Assembly (NCBI RefSeq): GCF_001570605.1
Contig: NZ_BBXG01000026.1
Span: 58,969-122,968 of the forward strand
Length of the DNA stretch: 64,000 bases
Direction: 5' to 3'
Origin: Herbidospora cretacea
Lineage (GTDB): Bacteria; Actinomycetota; Actinomycetes; Streptosporangiales; Streptosporangiaceae
Below the pieces are notes generated by a model. It made no database searches, was not told where the DNA came from, and saw only the letters and a list, made by a program, of their open reading frames with translations. Made by a program: the position numbers and the translations under genes. This document shows positions 1 through 8,643 of the stretch, in pieces. The stretch's first letter is position 1. Each line of letters begins with the position of its first letter.

Positions 1-311
1 GCCAGGCCGTTGGTGGGCCGGGGGGCGGCGTAGCCGTAGCCGGGCTGGGCGTAGGGGTCGTAGCCGGGCTGCCCGTACGACTGCTGGTACGGCTGCTGGT
101 AGGACTGCTGGTAGCCGTAGTCGGGCTGCTCGTAGCCGCCGCCCGAGGGCTGGGTGTTCTGCGTCCCATAACCGGGCTGACCGTAGCCGGGCTGCTGGGG
201 GTAGCCGGGCTGCTGCTGATAGCCGCCCTGGCCGTAGTCCGGCTGCTGACCGTAACCCGGGTAGTTGTTACCCGGGTCCCCCGTGTCGCCGGGCTGGTTC
301 CCGTAAGTCAT
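1..311 (-). CDS. Gly/Gln/Tyr/Pro-rich protein, N-terminal part (runs off window)
   Basis: Partial gene: the ATG is at 311 and the frame is still open at the left edge, so only about 103 residues are visible. They are low-complexity, built from YGQQP, QPGYGQP and [12 protein letters not shown] blocks with almost no charged or hydrophobic core. In actinobacteria such tails often precede membrane segments (DUF4190/DUF4870-like proteins), but nothing membrane-like lies inside the window, so no family is assigned. There is no clear Shine-Dalgarno sequence; a TACAGT hexamer sits six bases before the ATG, which suggests a leaderless mRNA. It lies 66 bp downstream of the Trp-operon-associated membrane gene on the same strand. 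Confidence 0.6.
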   Translation of the reverse strand, partial: MTYGNQPGDTGDPGNNYPGYGQQPDYGQGGYQQQPGYPQQPGYGQPGYGTQNTQPSGGGYEQPDYGYQQSYQQPYQQSYGQPGYDPYAQPGYGYAAPRPTNGL

Positions 312-317
312 GCGAAG

Positions 318-323
318 ACTGTA
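318..323 (-). promoter_or_regulatory. Putative -10 element, leaderless start of the Gly/Gln/Tyr-rich gene
   Basis: TACAGT on the minus strand, followed by six bases and then the ATG at 311. It fits the TANNNT-N6-start pattern repeated before many genes in this window. No convincing -35 element is seen. Confidence 0.4.
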
Positions 324-377
324 GCGACGAGCGCCGACATCCCCGTCGAATCAGGGCAACCTGAGGACAAGTTGTAA

Positions 378-920
378 TCAGGTGGGATCATCGCCGCGAT
401 CGATGGCGTCCCACATCGACCGCTCCGTGGGTGGCCCGTCGCGGCCGTCGCGGCCGGTGCGGTCGTAGCGGGAGGACATCCCCGGCCAGCGCCCGCCCGC
501 GACCGCCGCCCACAGCCCGCCGCCGATCAGCAGCACGCCTCCGGCGCCGGTGAGCCACGGCCAGACGGTGACCTGCACGGCGGCCCCGGTCAGGTCGGCG
601 CTCTCCAGCAGCAGGACGTCGTCGAACACCCGCATCATCGCGATGACGACGGCTCCGCCGCAGATCGCGACCAGCGCGCCGATCACCTGCCGCCACACGC
701 CCTTGGTGGCCAGCACCGCGACGCAGCCGGCCAGCGCCGCCAGCGTGACCGGCGTGACGACCGGCGCCACCTCCGGTCCGGTGACGTCGTGGAGGGCCTC
801 GGGGTTGGTCAGGCCGGTGGGCGCGAGCAGCTGAGCCCACACCTGCCCGGCCGAGAGCAGGGCCAGCGCCCCGCCGGCCGCGCAGACGACCAGCCAGGCG
901 TAGACCGCGCGGCGGTTCAT
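378..920 (-). CDS. Trp biosynthesis-associated membrane protein (Trp_oprn_chp / TIGR02234 type)
   Basis: A 180-residue membrane protein of unknown biochemical role. Hydrophobic segments lie near residues 8-30, 55-72, 78-98 and 122-145, and the C-terminal 35 residues are hydrophilic and Arg/Asp-rich (a cytoplasmic tail). The N-terminus reads [17 protein letters not shown]. This pattern and its position directly after hisI match the actinobacterial family named for its frequent place beside trp genes. The start codon overlaps the hisI stop by 4 bp (ATGA), so the two are translationally coupled. No trpE or trpC is visible here; they could lie to the left of the window. Confidence 0.75.
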   Translation of the reverse strand: MNRRAVYAWLVVCAAGGALALLSAGQVWAQLLAPTGLTNPEALHDVTGPEVAPVVTPVTLAALAGCVAVLATKGVWRQVIGALVAICGGAVVIAMMRVFDDVLLLESADLTGAAVQVTVWPWLTGAGGVLLIGGGLWAAVAGGRWPGMSSRYDRTGRDGRDGPPTERSMWDAIDRGDDPT

Positions 921-1267
921 GAACCCTCGATCACCGGAAGCACGTCGTCATCGAAGCAGGTGCGGGTGCCGGTGTGGCAGGCGGGGCCGCGCTGGTCGAC
1001 CTTGAGCAGGATGGTGTCGCCGTCGCAGTCGAGCGCGACATGGTGGACGAACTGCACGTTTCCCGAGGTCTCACCCTTGACCCAGTATTGGTTGCGGCTG
1101 CGCGACCAATAGGTGGCCCGGCCGGTGGTGAGCGAGCGGTGCAGCGCCTCGTCGTCCATCCAGGCGAGCATGAGCACCTCGCCCGTGTCGTGTTGCTGGA
1201 CGACGGCGGGCACCAGCCCGTCACCGGTCCGCTTGAGCCGGTCTGCGATCTTCGGGTCCAAGGGCAT
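917..1267 (-). CDS. hisI: Phosphoribosyl-AMP cyclohydrolase
   Basis: Third step of histidine synthesis: opens the purine ring of phosphoribosyl-AMP to give ProFAR. The 116-residue protein has the PRA-CH motifs: [11 protein letters not shown] near residues 32-42, YWSRSR and WVKGETSGN in the middle, [11 protein letters not shown], and the metal-binding [12 protein letters not shown] near residues 95-106. The length fits a stand-alone HisI with no HisE part. It is far from the main his operon at 14.7-20.7 kb; hisE and hisG are not in the window. On the minus strand CAGAAT lies six bases before the ATG, so the mRNA may be leaderless. The next gene overlaps by 4 bp. Confidence 0.95.
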   Translation of the reverse strand: MPLDPKIADRLKRTGDGLVPAVVQQHDTGEVLMLAWMDDEALHRSLTTGRATYWSRSRNQYWVKGETSGNVQFVHHVALDCDGDTILLKVDQRGPACHTGTRTCFDDDVLPVIEGS

Positions 1268-1303
1268 AAGCCCATTCTGCCGCAGCGACCAGCCAGAACG
1301 TGC

Positions 1304-3100
1304 CTAGCTGCGGGTCGCGGTGGCCCAGGAGGCGTGGAGGTCGGCGTAGACGCCCGGCTCGCGGACCAGGTCGGCGTGGGCGCCGCGCTGGACGATCTCG
1401 CCCCGGTCGAAGACGATCACCTCGTCGGCCGCCTCCGCCGTCGACAGGCGGTGGGCGATCGAGACGGCCGTGCGGCCCCGGGTGACGCTGTCGAGGGCGC
1501 GGGCGATGCGGACCTCCGTCGCCGGGTCGACCGCCGAGGTCGCCTCGTCGAGCAGGAGCAGGTCGGGGTCGGCGAGGTAGGCGCGGGCCAGCGCCACGAG
1601 CTGGCGCTCCCCCGCCGACAGCGACTCGCCGCGCTGCCCGACCGCCGTCTCCAGGCCGTTGGGGAGGCCCTCCAGCCAGTCGGCCAGGCCGAGCTCGGTC
1701 ACCGCCTCGGCGATCTCCTCGTCGGTGGCGCCGGGGCGGCCGAAGCGGATGTTCTCGGCCAGGGTCGAGTCGAAGAGGAAGCCGTCCTGCGGGACCATCA
1801 CGATCCGTTCGCGCAGCGAGGCGAAACGGACGTCGCGCAGGTCGACGCCGTCGACCGAGACGCGGCCCTCGACCGGGTCCATCAGGCGGGTGAGCAGCTT
1901 GGCGAAGGTGGTCTTGCCCGAGCCGGTCTCGCCCACCACGGCGACCCGGCGGCGGGGCGGGATGACGACGTTCACGTCACGCAGCACGGCCGGGCCGTCG
2001 GGGTAGGCGTAGCGCACGCCTTCGAACGCCACCGTGATCGCGCCGCGCGGCAGCGTGACGCCCTCTTCGGCCGGGTCGGCGACGTCGGCCGGGGTGTCGA
2101 GCACGCTCAGCACGCGCCGCCAGCCCGCGATGGCGTTCTGCGCCTCGTTGAGCACCTCGGTCGCGGTCTGGAGCGGCGCGATGAACAGGGTGATGAGGAA
2201 CAGGAACGCCAGCAGGCGGCCGGGGGTGATCGACCCGCCCACGCCGAGCAGCACGCCGACCACGACCACCGCGGCGATCGCCAGCGAGGCGACCAGCTCG
2301 GTGATGGGGAAGGTGAAACCGATCATCTTCTGGGCGCGGGTCTGGGCGGCCCGCTGGGCGTCGACGGCGGCGTCGATCCGGACGGCCGTGCGCTCCTCGG
2401 CGCCGTGGGCCCGGATGACCGCGCTGCCGACGACCGACTCGCTGATCGCCGACAGGGTGTCGCCGGTGCGCTCGCGCACGGTCAGGTAGTTCCGCGCGAC
2501 CAGCCGCTGGAACTTCGGCAGCGCGAAGACCAGCGGCAGGAACAGCCCCCACACGATCAGGGTGAGCTGCCAGGAGTAGAAGGCCATCAGCGCCGTCGCG
2601 ATCACGAGCTGGCCGCTCGCGACGATGATCAGCATGCCGCCCCACTGCATGAAGGTGCTGATCTGGTCGACGTCGCCGGTCACCCGCGACACCAGGGCGC
2701 CCCGGCGCTCGGTGTTCTGGGTCAGCACCGACAGGTCGTGGACGTGGCGGAACGCCTTGCCGCGCAGCGAGGCCAGGCCCGACTCGGTGGCCCGGTAGAG
2801 CCGCACGTTCATGGCGTAGCCCGCCGCGGCGGTCAGCAGGATCGCCGCCGCGCAGGCCAGCACGGCGTTGCGGATGAACGGCAGGTCGGGCGTCGCGCCG
2901 CTGAGCCCCCGGTCGATGACCTGCTGGATGGCGACGGGGACGATCACCTTGCCGAGGGTGGCCAGGATCGCCAGGGCGACGGTGATCCCGAGGCCCTGGC
3001 GGAACTCCGGCGACAGCCGCAGGCCGTGGCGGATGGTCTCGACCGCCCCGCGCTCGACGGTCTGAAGGCTTTGCGTGGTCGCGGTGGTGGTGGTCGTCAC
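1304..3100 (-). CDS. ABC exporter half-transporter, catalytically intact subunit
   Basis: A 598-residue fused membrane/ATPase half-transporter. The first 310 or so residues hold six hydrophobic helices (e.g. GITVALAILATLGKVIVPVA and the segment near SLAIAAVVVVGVLLGVGG). The C-terminal ATPase has Walker A VGETGSGKTT, signature LSAGERQ, Walker B LLLLDEATSAVD with the catalytic Glu, and H-loop SIAHRLST. The GTG start at 3100 overlaps the upstream stop by 4 bp; a longer in-frame extension would lie inside the upstream gene and is rejected. With the upstream subunit, of identical length, it should form a heterodimeric exporter of drugs, lipids or peptides. The substrate cannot be read from sequence. 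Confidence 0.9.
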   Translation of the reverse strand: MTTTTTATTQSLQTVERGAVETIRHGLRLSPEFRQGLGITVALAILATLGKVIVPVAIQQVIDRGLSGATPDLPFIRNAVLACAAAILLTAAAGYAMNVRLYRATESGLASLRGKAFRHVHDLSVLTQNTERRGALVSRVTGDVDQISTFMQWGGMLIIVASGQLVIATALMAFYSWQLTLIVWGLFLPLVFALPKFQRLVARNYLTVRERTGDTLSAISESVVGSAVIRAHGAEERTAVRIDAAVDAQRAAQTRAQKMIGFTFPITELVASLAIAAVVVVGVLLGVGGSITPGRLLAFLFLITLFIAPLQTATEVLNEAQNAIAGWRRVLSVLDTPADVADPAEEGVTLPRGAITVAFEGVRYAYPDGPAVLRDVNVVIPPRRRVAVVGETGSGKTTFAKLLTRLMDPVEGRVSVDGVDLRDVRFASLRERIVMVPQDGFLFDSTLAENIRFGRPGATDEEIAEAVTELGLADWLEGLPNGLETAVGQRGESLSAGERQLVALARAYLADPDLLLLDEATSAVDPATEVRIARALDSVTRGRTAVSIAHRLSTAEAADEVIVFDRGEIVQRGAHADLVREPGVYADLHASWATATRS

Positions 3101-4893
3101 GGGGCGACGCTCTCCTCTTCGAGGGCCGAGTTCTCGGCCTCCTGGCGTTCGTAGGCCGTCACGAGATCGCGGTAGCCGGCGCAGCGGGCCAGCAGGGTCT
3201 CGTGGGGGCCGTGGTCGGCGACGGTGCCGTTCTCGACGTAGACGACGTCGTCGGCCAGGGAGATCGTGGCCATCCGGTAGGCGATCACGATGACGGTGGC
3301 GTGCTGGTCGCGCAGGCCGAACAGGATGCGCTTCTCGACCTGGGGGTCGACGCTGGAGGTGGCGTCGTCGAGGATCAACATCCTCGGCTCGCGGGCCAGC
3401 GCCCTGGCCAGGGCGAGCCGCTGGCGCTGGCCGCCCGACAGGGTGGTGCCGCGTTCGCCGATTCTGGTGTCGAGGGCGTCGGGCAGCGCGCTGACGAACC
3501 CGTCGGCCTGGGCGAGCCGGAGCGCGGCCCAGACCTTCTCGTCGCTGATCTCGGCGCCGAGCGTGATGTTGCCCCGGACGGTGTCGTCGAACAGGAACGT
3601 CTGCTGGGGAACCAGCGAGACCGCCCCGCTCACGCCGTCGCGCTCGACCTCCCGCACGTCGACGCCGTCGATCGCGACCACGCCCTCGTCGGGGTCGACC
3701 AGGCGGGCCAGGAGCTGGGTCAGCGTGGACTTGCCGGAACCGGTGGGCCCGACCACGGCGACCGTGCGGCCCGGCTCGACGGTGAAGGCGACGTCGCGCA
3801 GCACCGGGACGCCGGGCTCGTAGGCGAAGGAGACGCCGGTGACGGCCAGCTCCGCGGGCCGGTCGGCCGGCAGGGAGGCGGAGCCGTAAACCATGGACCC
3901 CTCCGCGCGCAGCACCTCCTGCACCCGCGTCCAGCCCACGACGGAGCGGGGCAGTTCCCCCAGCACCCACCCGAGCGCCCGCACGGGGAAGGCGAGCAGC
4001 GTGAACAGGTAGGACACCTGCACCAGCTCACCGGCGGTGACGTCGCCGGAGGCGAGGCGGTAGGAGCCGAACAGCAGCACGGCGAGCACGCCGAGCGTCG
4101 GCAGCGCCTCCAGCAGCGGATCGAACAGGCCGCGCACCCGCCCGGCCGCGATGTTCGCGTCGCGCAGCGCGTCGGCGCGGGCCCGGAAGCGGACCGCCTC
4201 GGCGTCTTCGCGGCCGAGGGTCTTGACCACGAGCGCGCCCTCGAAGCTCTCGTGGGCGACCTCGGAGACAGCGGCCCGCAGCTCCTGCGCCCGGGTGGCG
4301 AGCGGGGTGAGCCGACGCTGGTAGACGAGGTTGAGCAGGGCGATCGCCGGGAAGATCAGGAAGCCGACCAGGGCCAGCACCGGGTCGGTCAGCACGATCG
4401 CCACCGCCGACGCGACCAGCATGACCACGACGCCGACCGCCATCGGCAGCGGCGCGAGCGGCCCCCACGCGGCCTCGGCGTCGGAGCTGGCGTTCGACAG
4501 CAGCTGCCCCGTCGGGTGGCGGTGGTGCCAGGCCAGCGGGAGCCGCAGGAACTGCCGCCCCAGCGAGCGCCGGAAATGCGCCTGCATGCGGTATTGGTGG
4601 ATGCCCGCCATGATGCGGCGGCCCATGATCCCGGCCGCTTTGAACACCGCGACCCCGACGATCAGCGTGGCCGCCAGCGCCAGCGTCCCGGCGGTCGCCC
4701 GGCCGTCGCGGAAGGCCGGCAGGACGGCGTTCTCGGTCGCCCAGCCGAGCGCCCACGAGGACAGCACGGTGGTGACGCCGTAGAGGGCGCTGGCCAGGAC
4801 GGCGCCGGTGAAGATCCTCGGCTCGGTCCTGACGGCGTGGCCGATGACGCGGAACCCCTGGCGCATGACGGCGGATGAGACCTTGTCGGGCAC
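3097..4893 (-). CDS. ABC exporter half-transporter, subunit with degenerate ATP site
   Basis: A 598-residue partner of the downstream exporter subunit. The N-terminal half is a six-helix exporter domain; the ATPase has Walker A VGPTGSGKST and signature LSGGQRQ. Two key positions differ from consensus: Walker B ends in LILDDATS (Asp for the catalytic Glu) and the switch His is Tyr (VIAYRMATI). This is the usual asymmetry of heterodimeric bacterial exporters, where only one ATP site is fully active. The GTG at 4893 is chosen because AAGGA lies about seven bases upstream; an ATG nine codons inside (4866) is the alternative. A TAGGGT hexamer near 4938 on the minus strand could be its -10 element. 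Confidence 0.9.
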   Translation of the reverse strand: MPDKVSSAVMRQGFRVIGHAVRTEPRIFTGAVLASALYGVTTVLSSWALGWATENAVLPAFRDGRATAGTLALAATLIVGVAVFKAAGIMGRRIMAGIHQYRMQAHFRRSLGRQFLRLPLAWHHRHPTGQLLSNASSDAEAAWGPLAPLPMAVGVVVMLVASAVAIVLTDPVLALVGFLIFPAIALLNLVYQRRLTPLATRAQELRAAVSEVAHESFEGALVVKTLGREDAEAVRFRARADALRDANIAAGRVRGLFDPLLEALPTLGVLAVLLFGSYRLASGDVTAGELVQVSYLFTLLAFPVRALGWVLGELPRSVVGWTRVQEVLRAEGSMVYGSASLPADRPAELAVTGVSFAYEPGVPVLRDVAFTVEPGRTVAVVGPTGSGKSTLTQLLARLVDPDEGVVAIDGVDVREVERDGVSGAVSLVPQQTFLFDDTVRGNITLGAEISDEKVWAALRLAQADGFVSALPDALDTRIGERGTTLSGGQRQRLALARALAREPRMLILDDATSSVDPQVEKRILFGLRDQHATVIVIAYRMATISLADDVVYVENGTVADHGPHETLLARCAGYRDLVTAYERQEAENSALEEESVAP

Positions 4894-5067
4894 GCGGGGC
4901 GTCCTTCCGTTGGAGCGGTGGTTCGGGTCCGACCCTACAAACCTCGACCGACAGTTCGGATCGGGCCAAGGGCTGACCATGACGCGGGGCCATGGACCTA
5001 GGGCCGGGAAAGCCCAGTGGGGGAAATCACGACGATCACCGCTCTTATTCCCGGCCGTCAGGGTGCT

Positions 5068-5073
5068 TAGGGT
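5068..5073 (+). promoter_or_regulatory. Putative -10 element, leaderless start of the DinB-like gene
   Basis: TAGGGT, then TGACCC, then the ATG at 5080. There is no Shine-Dalgarno sequence. This is one of the clearest examples of the TANNNT-N6-start pattern in the window. Confidence 0.5.
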
Positions 5074-5079
5074 TGACCC

Positions 5080-5715
5080 ATGAGCTACGCCCGCGCGGAA
5101 CGTGCCGCCATCACCGACCTGCTCGACGATCTGGGCCCCTTCGCGCCCACGCTGTGCGAGGGCTGGGAGACCGCCGACCTCGCCGCCCACCTCGTCGTCC
5201 GGGAGCGCCGCATCGACGCCGCCGCCGGGATCGCCGTGAAGTTCCTCGCGCCGTACACGCGGAACGTGCAGGCCCAGGTCCGGGCCCGGCCCTACGCGGA
5301 GCTGGTGAACGAGGTCCGGCAGGGCCCGCCCCGCTGGACCCCCTACGGGCTGATCCCCGGCCTCGACACGGCGGTGAACACGGTCGAGTTCTTCATCCAC
5401 CACGAGGACGTGCGCCGCGCCCAGGCGGGCTGGGAACCCCGCGAGCTCCCCGCCGACCTCGACGACCTGCTGTGGAAGCGCGTCTCGGCGGGCTCGCGGA
5501 TCTTCTTCCGCAACTCGCCGGTGGGCGTGGTCCTGCGCCGCGCCGGCACCGGCCAGAAGGCCGGCGCCAAGATGAAGGACCCCGCCGTGGTGGTGACCGG
5601 CCCCTCCCAGGAACTGCTGCTGTTCGCCTTCGGCCGCCAGGACCACGCCCGGGTCGCGCTCGACGGGGACGCGGCGGCGGTGGAGCAGCTGATGGGCGCC
5701 CGCCTGGGCATGTGA
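5080..5715 (+). CDS. TIGR03085-type metal-binding protein (mycothiol maleylpyruvate isomerase / DinB superfamily)
   Basis: A 211-residue cytoplasmic protein. The N-terminal four-helix region has the family features: ERAAITDLLDDLGPFAPTLCEGW, DLAAHLVVRERR with the first metal-binding His, and later FFIHHEDVRRAQ with a His-His-Glu cluster. Members of this superfamily bind a divalent metal and some use mycothiol as cofactor; the substrate of this subfamily is not known. The start follows a TAGGGT hexamer by six bases, so the mRNA is probably leaderless. It is divergent from the ABC exporter operon (186 bp apart) and convergent with the 161-residue gene, whose stop is 15 bp away. Confidence 0.8.
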   Translation: MSYARAERAAITDLLDDLGPFAPTLCEGWETADLAAHLVVRERRIDAAAGIAVKFLAPYTRNVQAQVRARPYAELVNEVRQGPPRWTPYGLIPGLDTAVNTVEFFIHHEDVRRAQAGWEPRELPADLDDLLWKRVSAGSRIFFRNSPVGVVLRRAGTGQKAGAKMKDPAVVVTGPSQELLLFAFGRQDHARVALDGDAAAVEQLMGARLGM

Positions 5716-5730
5716 GCCGACCGGTCACGG

Positions 5731-6216
5731 TCACCCGGCGTCGAGCCAGTGACGGAAGAACTCGGTCGTCGACTTGACGACGACGGGCTCCCGATAGGCC
5801 TCGGGCCAGATCTGCAGGAAGTAGTGCTCCTCCGCCATCTCGTCGTCCATGCCGAGGACGTGATAGCGCAGGCGATAAGCGCCGGGCCCGGCGGTCAGCG
5901 CGGGCAGCGGGTGAGAGGTCCCCTCGTTCCACTCCTCCAGCGTGAGCCGCCCCGACGGCGCGTCGAAGGCGATCTCCACGATGTCCTCGTAACCGTCGAG
6001 GTCGGCCCCCGGATCGACGTCGGCCACGGCCACGGTGAGCGGCACCGTCCCATATTGGATCCCGAAGATCAGCTGGGCGGTGCCTTTCCCGGCCAGGACC
6101 ACCCCGACACCCGAGGGCCCGTCGAAGTCGAAAGGGCGTTCGCACTTCTCGTCGACCAGGTATGCCTGGCTGTAGTCGACGTCCAGTTCCACGCTCACGG
6201 TACGCACGGCTGACAT
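5731..6216 (-). CDS. Conserved hypothetical protein, beta-rich
   Basis: A 161-residue protein I do not recognise. It is acidic and alternates short hydrophobic and polar stretches, as in a beta-sandwich (TVSVELDVDYSQAYLVDE, GKGTAQLIFGIQYGTVPLTV), and ends in EEHYFLQIWPEAYREP. There is no signal peptide or membrane segment. The ATG at 6216 is chosen because TAGGCT lies seven bases upstream and no ribosome-binding site is present; a longer frame upstream would cross the end of the CFA gene. It follows the lipid-modification operon by 61 bp on the same strand but, with its own promoter-like element, may be independent. Confidence 0.7.
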   Translation of the reverse strand: MSAVRTVSVELDVDYSQAYLVDEKCERPFDFDGPSGVGVVLAGKGTAQLIFGIQYGTVPLTVAVADVDPGADLDGYEDIVEIAFDAPSGRLTLEEWNEGTSHPLPALTAGPGAYRLRYHVLGMDDEMAEEHYFLQIWPEAYREPVVVKSTTEFFRHWLDAG

Positions 6217-6223
6217 GGCCGGC

Positions 6224-6229
6224 AGCCTA
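6224..6229 (-). promoter_or_regulatory. Putative -10 element, leaderless start of the 161-residue gene
   Basis: TAGGCT on the minus strand, seven bases before the ATG at 6216. No -35 element or ribosome-binding site is seen. Confidence 0.4.
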
Positions 6230-6277
6230 ACCAGACCGACCGACGAGATCGGCGGGACGCCGGGGGCGATCCGGTGG

Positions 6278-7450
6278 TCACACGGGCCGCTCCAAGGTGA
6301 TCTGGTGGACCGACATCCGGCCCGACTCGAAGGCCAGCCCGCCCCCGACCAGGTACAGCCGCCAGACCCGCGCCACCTCCTCGCCGACCAGGGCCACGGC
6401 CTGGTCCCAGTGGGACTCGAAGGTCTCGTACCAGGCCTGGACGGTCTTCGCGTAGTCCTCCCGCATGCCCTCCACGTGCAGCACCTCGAAGCCGGCCTCC
6501 TCGAACATGGCGACCGTCCGCCCGACCGGGCGCATGTGCATGTCGGGGGCGATGTACCGCTCGATGAACGGGCCGCCGCCGGGCGCGTTGGCCCCGCGTG
6601 ACATCTGCTGGATGACGACGCGGCCACCGGGGCGCACCAGGCCGAAGAGGGTGGAGGCGTAGACGGGGTAGTTCTCCTCGCCGACGTGTTCGCCCATCTC
6701 GATGGAGGAGATCGCGTCGTAGGGGCCGTCGGAGACGTCCCGGTAGTCCTGGAGCCTGACCTCGCCGCCGCGGGCCCGGACGAAGGCCTGCTGCTCGGCG
6801 GCGATCGTCACGCCGACCGACTTGGCGCCGTATTCGGCGGCGTGGAGCACCATCGACCCCCAGCCGCAGCCCACGTCGAGGTGGCGCGTCCCGGGCTGGA
6901 GGCCGAGTTTGGCGCAGACCAGGTCGAGCTTGCGCCGCTGGGCGGCGGCGAGGTCGTCGCCGGGCGCCCACTTGGCGCAGGAGTAGGCCATCGAGGGGTC
7001 GAGGATCAGCGAGTAGAAGTCGTTGGACAGGTCGTAGTGGTGGGAGATCGCGTCCCGGTCGCGGACGCGCGTGTGGAGGCGGCCGCGCAGGCGGGCCTCG
7101 CTGGCGGGGATCGGCGGGCGGGGTCCGGCGACGCCGAGGCCGAGGAGGGTCCGCGCGCCGCGCGCCATCTCGGCCATCCCCGGCCCGCCCGTGCCCGCGG
7201 CCCACACGCGGCGGAACCCGTCGGCGAGATCGCCCTCGACGTCGAGGTGGCCGCTGACGTAGGCGCGGGCGAGGCCGAGCTCCCCGGGCGCCCAGAGCAG
7301 GTGCCGCAGCGCCAGCGGCGACCTCAGCACCACGACGGGCGCGTCGGCGGGCCCGGCGAAACCGCCGTCCCAGGTGCGCAGTCCCACGGGCAGCGAGCCC
7401 CCGAAAAGCCCCGCGACCGTATCGGCCAAGCGGGTGGCGACGACAGTCAC
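6278..7450 (-). CDS. Cyclopropane-fatty-acid synthase-like SAM methyltransferase, second copy
   Basis: A 390-residue CFA-family methyltransferase, expected to methylate lipid acyl chains at a double bond using S-adenosylmethionine. Visible motifs are HHYDLSNDFYSLILDPSM, the SAM loop HLDVGCGWGSM and SSIEMGEHVG. The region equal to YIFPGG in the upstream paralogue reads YIAPDM, so the substrate pocket probably differs. The first 100 residues (LRTWDGG, LWAPGELGLARAYVSG) form the usual N-terminal substrate-binding part. The GTG at 7450 overlaps the upstream stop by 4 bp; an in-frame extension to 7537 lies inside the upstream gene. It is the last gene of a four-gene coupled operon. Confidence 0.85.
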   Translation of the reverse strand: MTVVATRLADTVAGLFGGSLPVGLRTWDGGFAGPADAPVVVLRSPLALRHLLWAPGELGLARAYVSGHLDVEGDLADGFRRVWAAGTGGPGMAEMARGARTLLGLGVAGPRPPIPASEARLRGRLHTRVRDRDAISHHYDLSNDFYSLILDPSMAYSCAKWAPGDDLAAAQRRKLDLVCAKLGLQPGTRHLDVGCGWGSMVLHAAEYGAKSVGVTIAAEQQAFVRARGGEVRLQDYRDVSDGPYDAISSIEMGEHVGEENYPVYASTLFGLVRPGGRVVIQQMSRGANAPGGGPFIERYIAPDMHMRPVGRTVAMFEEAGFEVLHVEGMREDYAKTVQAWYETFESHWDQAVALVGEEVARVWRLYLVGGGLAFESGRMSVHQITLERPV

Positions 7451-8643
7451 GACCGGCCCCTCTCCAGAATGAACTGACGGACGTTCAGATATCCCGACCG
7501 GAATCCGGCTTCCGAATAGGCCAGGTAGAAGATCCACATGCGATGGAAGATCTCGTCGAATCCGAGCCGCGAGATGTCGGCCCGCCGCGAGCAGTAGCGT
7601 TCACGCCACAACCGGAGCGTCTCGGCGTAGTCGCCGCCCATTTCGTGATGGCCGGAGATCCGCAACGCGCCGAGATTCTCCTCGATGGCCGGGACGCTCG
7701 GGAGCAGCCCGCCCGGGAAGATGTATTTCTGGATCCACGTGTACGTGTACCGCGACGCCACCATCCGGTCGTGCGGCATCGTGATGGCCTGCAGGCCCAC
7801 CCGCCCGCCGGGGGCCAGCAACCGATCGAGCGTCGCGAAGAAAACGGGCCAATAGCGCTCCCCGACCGCTTCGATCATTTCCACACTGAGCACCGCGTCA
7901 TAGGAGCCGTGCGCCTCCCGGTAGTCGCAGAGTTCCACCGAGACCCGGTCGGAGAGGCCCGCGGCGGCCACCCGTTCCAGCGCGAAGGCCCGCTGTTCGG
8001 CGGAGAGGGTGATCGTCCTGACCTCCGCCCCCCGGGCCGCGGCGCGGATGGCGAGGGCTCCCCATCCGGTGCCGATCTCCATGACTTTCGACCCCGGGCC
8101 GACGCCGGTCCCGTCGAGCAGCCGGTCGATCTTGGCGTGCTGGGCCTGCTCCAGGTTCTCCCACGTGGCCTCGCCCCAGAAGAGCGCCGACGAATACGTC
8201 ATCGACGGGTCGAGGAACTCCGCGAAGAGGTCGTTCGACAGGTCGTAGTGCCGCTGGATGTTGCGCCGGGCATTCTCGACCGTCCCCTCCTCCGACCGGG
8301 GATGCCGCCGCGCCCACACACCCCGCAACCGCTGGAGGGGGGCCGGCACCAGGGACGCCAGTTCGCGCGCCATCACGGTGAGCACACCCGCGAGGTCGTC
8401 GGCCTCCCAGTCACCGGCCATGTAGGCCTCACCGAATCCGATCAGCCCGTCGGCGCCCACCCGCGAGAAGAAGTCCTCCGCGCGCACCACCCGCATGAGC
8501 GGGCCCGCGGGATCGCCGAGCATCTCCCCGTCGGGCATCTGGACGCGCAGCGGCAACCGGGCCACGGCGTTGCGGAAAAGCTGCCGCACGACCCGGACGC
8601 GCAGTGGCGATCTCGCGGGGGTGACGGCGATGGCGTGCGTCAT
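7447..8643 (-). CDS. cfa: Cyclopropane-fatty-acid synthase-like SAM methyltransferase, first copy
   Basis: A 398-residue CFA synthase homologue that should transfer a methylene or methyl group from SAM to an unsaturated phospholipid acyl chain. Motifs: QRHYDLSNDLFAEFLDPSMT, SAM loop MEIGTGWGALA, VLSVEMIEAVGE, and YIFPGGLLPS, all as in canonical CFA enzymes. The ATG at 8643 overlaps the DUF1365 stop by 4 bp (ATGA). It is followed by a second, divergent paralogue. Whether the product is a cyclopropane, a methyl-branched or another modified fatty acid cannot be told; gene sets pairing CFA homologues with DUF1365 and an FAD oxidoreductase are known elsewhere in bacteria. Confidence 0.88.
   Translation of the reverse strand: MTHAIAVTPARSPLRVRVVRQLFRNAVARLPLRVQMPDGEMLGDPAGPLMRVVRAEDFFSRVGADGLIGFGEAYMAGDWEADDLAGVLTVMARELASLVPAPLQRLRGVWARRHPRSEEGTVENARRNIQRHYDLSNDLFAEFLDPSMTYSSALFWGEATWENLEQAQHAKIDRLLDGTGVGPGSKVMEIGTGWGALAIRAAARGAEVRTITLSAEQRAFALERVAAAGLSDRVSVELCDYREAHGSYDAVLSVEMIEAVGERYWPVFFATLDRLLAPGGRVGLQAITMPHDRMVASRYTYTWIQKYIFPGGLLPSVPAIEENLGALRISGHHEMGGDYAETLRLWRERYCSRRADISRLGFDEIFHRMWIFYLAYSEAGFRSGYLNVRQFILERGRS

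Noticed and set aside
974..3154. 726-residue plus-strand frame over hisI and the ABC gene
   Set aside because: Antisense shadow with repetitive Arg/Gly/Asp content and no recognisable motif.
3101..3970. N-terminal extension of the downstream ABC subunit
   Set aside because: It lies inside the upstream ABC gene in another frame; the GTG at 3100 overlaps that gene's stop by 4 bp.
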